Below the pieces are notes generated by a model. That model ran no database searches and was not told where the DNA came from. It worked only from the letters and a program-made list of their open reading frames with translations. Shown here one piece after another: positions 3,230 through 6,047 of a stretch of DNA of 6,047 nucleotides. Where the stretch lies: contig JAUYDP010000220.1 of the NCBI GenBank assembly GCA_030691805.1, positions 1 through 6,047 of the forward strand, in the 5' to 3' direction. The DNA is from Dehalococcoidia bacterium (GTDB taxonomy: Bacteria > Chloroflexota > Dehalococcoidia > JAUYDP01). The position numbers and the translations under genes are program-made. Each line of letters begins with the position of its first letter. The first letter of the stretch is position 1.

Positions 3230-6047
3230 TCACTTATTGGCCGCACCCACGATCCGTCGTTCCTCCTCCGTTAGGCCGTAAAGCTCGTACACCAGGCTAT
3301 CAATCTCTGAGTCGGTTCGGGAGATTTCGTTTTGGATGTCATTGGTTGCGCTTGTGGCTAGTTGCGCTCTCGCCAGGCGCGCCTGCAATTCAATCATGCG
3401 CTCTACGTGACTCACCAGGCTGCCGTACATCTCTTTTTCAGCTATTTTGCCAAAATCAATAGTGCGGATGGGAAGGGGTGCTAGGAATTGCCGGCTGTAA
3501 GCGAAATAGCCTCCTCGGAAGGGGGAACTAATCCCATGTAGATAATAGTCCGAGACTTTGCTGTTGAGCACGGCAAGCACGTATAGCGGCGAAAGCTTGA
3601 TCTGTGGCTTCAAGGCTATGCCGTAGCCACCACCGCCACCACCACCGCTGCCGACGAAGTAGTACTTTCCCTGCGAATCGTAGGAGTACGACGCATTCCT
3701 GGCTATGCTAGGAGTTAGGATCTTTGGCCTATCGAAGGAGTTCAAGTTCTTGGGGTAAACATAACCATACCAGCCGTCGTGGCGCATTTTCCCGCCCTCG
3801 CGATCTTCCAGTGCCTGGCGGTTATCCATTAGGTATTGCCACGTGCGTGACCACTGCTTTTCAAACCGCGCGTGCCCTATCAGCTCGTATTGGCCGCTAT
3901 ATCCATGATATGGGAAAAGAACAAGAAGGTTCGAGGTTTGGAAACAATAGCGGCGCATGTGAAGGGATCCCTTTAGAAGGGGATGAAACAGGTCAGGTTC
4001 CAACTCATAGGTCTTCCCGTTGGCACGGCATAACACCCTCAAATTGCCGTCAGGCAGCAATTCCCTCCTCTCAACAAAATATACCTTGTCAGCGCTCGTC
4101 ACGAGCCCCTGAAAGATCCTCTCGGCTATCTCGCCTAAGGATACAGCCCTGGCCGAGAGCTTTTGCATGAGAGGCTGCCTCTCCCCATCTGGTGGCCAGA
4201 TGCCGTTAAGCAGAGCATCTTGGGACGCTAGATGCTCTACAAGGTCAGACGGGTCGCCTAGACTGCCCTTCCCCGTCTCCGGCTCCTTACGGAGGAGCGC
4301 GTAGTAGAACGGCTTTTCCTCTCTCTCCTTGTGGAACATGAGTAAGATAGGGTAGGTCGTCGCCCCTCCGAACACCTGGAGGGCGGACAGATCAATTAAC
4401 TGGTCCAGTGTACAATCCCGATGAATGTGCTGGCGAAGCTTTTGACCGTATATTGACTTGAGGAACTTGCCAGAGGTTATGAACCCGAAGCGTCCCCCCT
4501 TCTTTAAGAGCCGCGTGGCCTGCTCTATAAACAGGATATACAGATCAAACGAACCAAACGATGTCTCGAAATGGTCCCGGAAATAATCCCTCTCATTCTC
4601 TGGAAGACCCTGGATACGAACGTAGGGCGGATTACCGACGACTACATCGAAGCCTCCGCGGGCCATAATTTCCGGGAACTCGCTTTCCCATTTGAAGGGG
4701 CGCTTATCAGGCCAGGCTTCGCCAAAGTAGGATTTAAGCTCTCCTTCGCCTCCGGAGATGAGAGAATTGCCAACATTAACATTCTGGTTAAGGATTAGAG
4801 GCAGTTTCTTATGCCTGGAGTCTCCGAAGACCTGCATGGTCAAGTTAACAGCCGCAATCTCCGCCGCTTCTGGGTCCAGGTCCACACCGAAGAGGTGCTC
4901 TTCCAGGATGACCTGGGGAAAGTCGAGCACGGGCTGCGGGAGGTGCTTTAGGCGCTCCAGGCGCTCGAACATATCCGGGGCCGCCAGGTCGGCTACCAGG
5001 CGGGTCTGCTCGTCAAGAATAGCTTGGTTCAGGCGACGATAGAAGTCTGCCAGGACTTGGTAGGCATAGATGAGGAAGGAACCGGACCCACACGCGGGGT
5101 CCACTACCGCAAGGCCCCGTACCATCTCTATGGCCCGGAGGTTGTGTTCCTCCTCTAATTCGATTAGGCGGCGTCCGAGGGTGTGGTCAACGATGTACTC
5201 GACGACCCAACGAGGGGTATAGTAGATGCCGCGGCCTTTGCGTATATCCCGCCGCTCTTCGTCTTGTATCTCGCCCTGGCGCAAACTCAGCTTGGTTCCC
5301 AGGTAGCTCTCATAGGTGTTGCCCAAGATATCTGAGGTGAACTTGCGGAATGAGATGCGGTTCATCTCCTCGATAACTTGGGCCAGCGGCTCGTTCGGGA
5401 GCACAATTTGCTCGCAAGCGTGGCCGGGGGCGAAGAGGCTGGTGTTGTGATGTTCGTCCATCATGCGCGATAAAGCAATAAAGTCACGCAAAAGGTGATC
5501 AGGCCGCGCATAGGCGCCACGATTGCGGTAACCGGCCAGCATTGAATCTAAGAGGTCGTGGGTCAATAGAACTTCTTTGTCGTCCCCATAACGCACTATT
5601 ATTAGCCGGTCCAACAGGCGTTGCACCACTTCCATCAGCCGTTGGAAGTCGAAGGTATCGCCTTTTTGCAGGACGGGGTTAGCGGCGTTGTGGTCGTGGA
5701 TAGCGTTGGCCAACTTGAGACGCCAGCGACGAAGGGCAGCGAGGAACTCCAGGTCTACATCCTTCTTCTCAAGCTGCCCCTCCCACCATGGCAGACTGCC
5801 CCGCTTTACCTCCTCCGGCGAGAGACGCCACAGGGCCTCGAAGTTGTCCAGGTAGTCCTGCAGGCGGTCGAAAGCGTAGATGAGGCGCTCGTGGTCGGCA
5901 TTGAAGACATGCAGCCGCTCAAAATTGGTTAGAATGGCGTAGGTGATCTTCTTGCCCCGGGCGTAGCGAAACGCCTGCTTCTCTTCTGTCGTGCGATCGC
6001 CCGTACGCTGTGAAGAAGGCGGGATCATACCGAAGCGCTTGGTTTCG
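3230..6047 (-). CDS. Eco57I/type IIG-like restriction-modification enzyme (N-terminus beyond window)
   Basis: A single-chain enzyme that should both methylate an adenine within its DNA target and cut unmodified DNA. The frame runs 932 residues from the Met at 6028 to the stop, but it also stays open to the right edge, where codons 6046-6029 read ETKRFG. This resembles the Glu-x-Lys end of a PD-(D/E)XK nuclease site, so that Met is probably internal and the start and most of the nuclease lie outside. Numbered from it: helical connector to about 260; GIYYTP 267-272 opening the methylase; SAM-binding motif I DPACGSGSF 310-318; GVDLDPEA 381-388; catalytic NPPY 466-469; and a TaqI-like target-recognition region from about 630 to 855, with a seven-glycine run at 795-801. 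A charged helical tail follows (about 860-925). All methylase motifs are intact. No separate methylase, specificity or restriction gene is in view, as expected for type IIG. The target sequence cannot be read from the protein. Confidence 0.93.
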   Translation of the reverse strand, partial: ETKRFGMIPPSSQRTGDRTTEEKQAFRYARGKKITYAILTNFERLHVFNADHERLIYAFDRLQDYLDNFEALWRLSPEEVKRGSLPWWEGQLEKKDVDLEFLAALRRWRLKLANAIHDHNAANPVLQKGDTFDFQRLMEVVQRLLDRLIIVRYGDDKEVLLTHDLLDSMLAGYRNRGAYARPDHLLRDFIALSRMMDEHHNTSLFAPGHACEQIVLPNEPLAQVIEEMNRISFRKFTSDILGNTYESYLGTKLSLRQGEIQDEERRDIRKGRGIYYTPRWVVEYIVDHTLGRRLIELEEEHNLRAIEMVRGLAVVDPACGSGSFLIYAYQVLADFYRRLNQAILDEQTRLVADLAAPDMFERLERLKHLPQPVLDFPQVILEEHLFGVDLDPEAAEIAAVNLTMQVFGDSRHKKLPLILNQNVNVGNSLISGGEGELKSYFGEAWPDKRPFKWESEFPEIMARGGFDVVVGNPPYVRIQGLPENERDYFRDHFETSFGSFDLYILFIEQATRLLKKGGRFGFITSGKFLKSIYGQKLRQHIHRDCTLDQLIDLSALQVFGGATTYPILLMFHKEREEKPFYYALLRKEPETGKGSLGDPSDLVEHLASQDALLNGIWPPDGERQPLMQKLSARAVSLGEIAERIFQGLVTSADKVYFVERRELLPDGNLRVLCRANGKTYELEPDLFHPLLKGSLHMRRYCFQTSNLLVLFPYHGYSGQYELIGHARFEKQWSRTWQYLMDNRQALEDREGGKMRHDGWYGYVYPKNLNSFDRPKILTPSIARNASYSYDSQGKYYFVGSGGGGGGGYGIALKPQIKLSPLYVLAVLNSKVSDYYLHGISSPFRGGYFAYSRQFLAPLPIRTIDFGKIAEKEMYGSLVSHVERMIELQARLARAQLATSATNDIQNEISRTDSEIDSLVYELYGLTEEERRIVGAANK

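Noticed and set aside
5621..5932. 103-codon plus-strand frame, and similar ones at 3724-4170, 4571-4798 and 4758-5042
   Set aside because: All lie opposite the R-M gene, whose domain order is uninterrupted; they show no recognisable motifs.

Overview
The window is a bacterial chromosomal segment of moderate GC content. A plausible core metabolic gene lies at the left, a tRNA gene near the middle, and accessory or defence material between and to the right of them. The style of the ubiD, GxxExxY, HicAB and large Eco57I-like genes would fit Chloroflexota (Dehalococcoidia-like) or a similar environmental lineage. That placement is an impression from family resemblance, not a demonstrated assignment.

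Layout. Positions 1-1308 (minus) hold most of a UbiD-family prenylated-FMN decarboxylase, running off the left edge without its stop. Directly upstream of its start codon, 1322-1471 (minus) encodes the N-terminal scrap of an ISAzo13-family transposase, broken at a run of seven G. Positions 1642-1900 carry an imperfect inverted repeat of about 39 bp enclosing a GxxExxY-family (PDDEXK_3) gene that has lost its whole middle, leaving 58 codons. Next come a HicB-like antitoxin gene with no partner of its own (1923-2153), then a compact hicA-hicB toxin-antitoxin pair (2319-2791), all on the plus strand. A complete tRNA-Arg(CCU) gene lies on the minus strand at 2898-2972. A gene-free stretch of 257 bases (2973-3229) with a likely tRNA promoter and a small tandem repeat separates it from a very large minus-strand gene (3230-6047). 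That gene encodes a single-polypeptide Eco57I/type IIG-like restriction-modification enzyme, and its nuclease end lies beyond the right edge.

How it fits together. The central part reads as an accessory pocket bounded by ubiD on one side and tRNA-Arg plus the restriction-modification gene on the other. It contains stability or defence functions (HicAB, orphan HicB, type IIG R-M) and decayed mobile DNA (ISAzo13 scrap, gutted GxxExxY cassette). I see no CRISPR array, integrase, phage structural gene or clearly new enzyme system. The most unusual item is the inverted-repeat-bounded, internally deleted GxxExxY cassette. All assignments come from reading motifs by eye; no database search was made.
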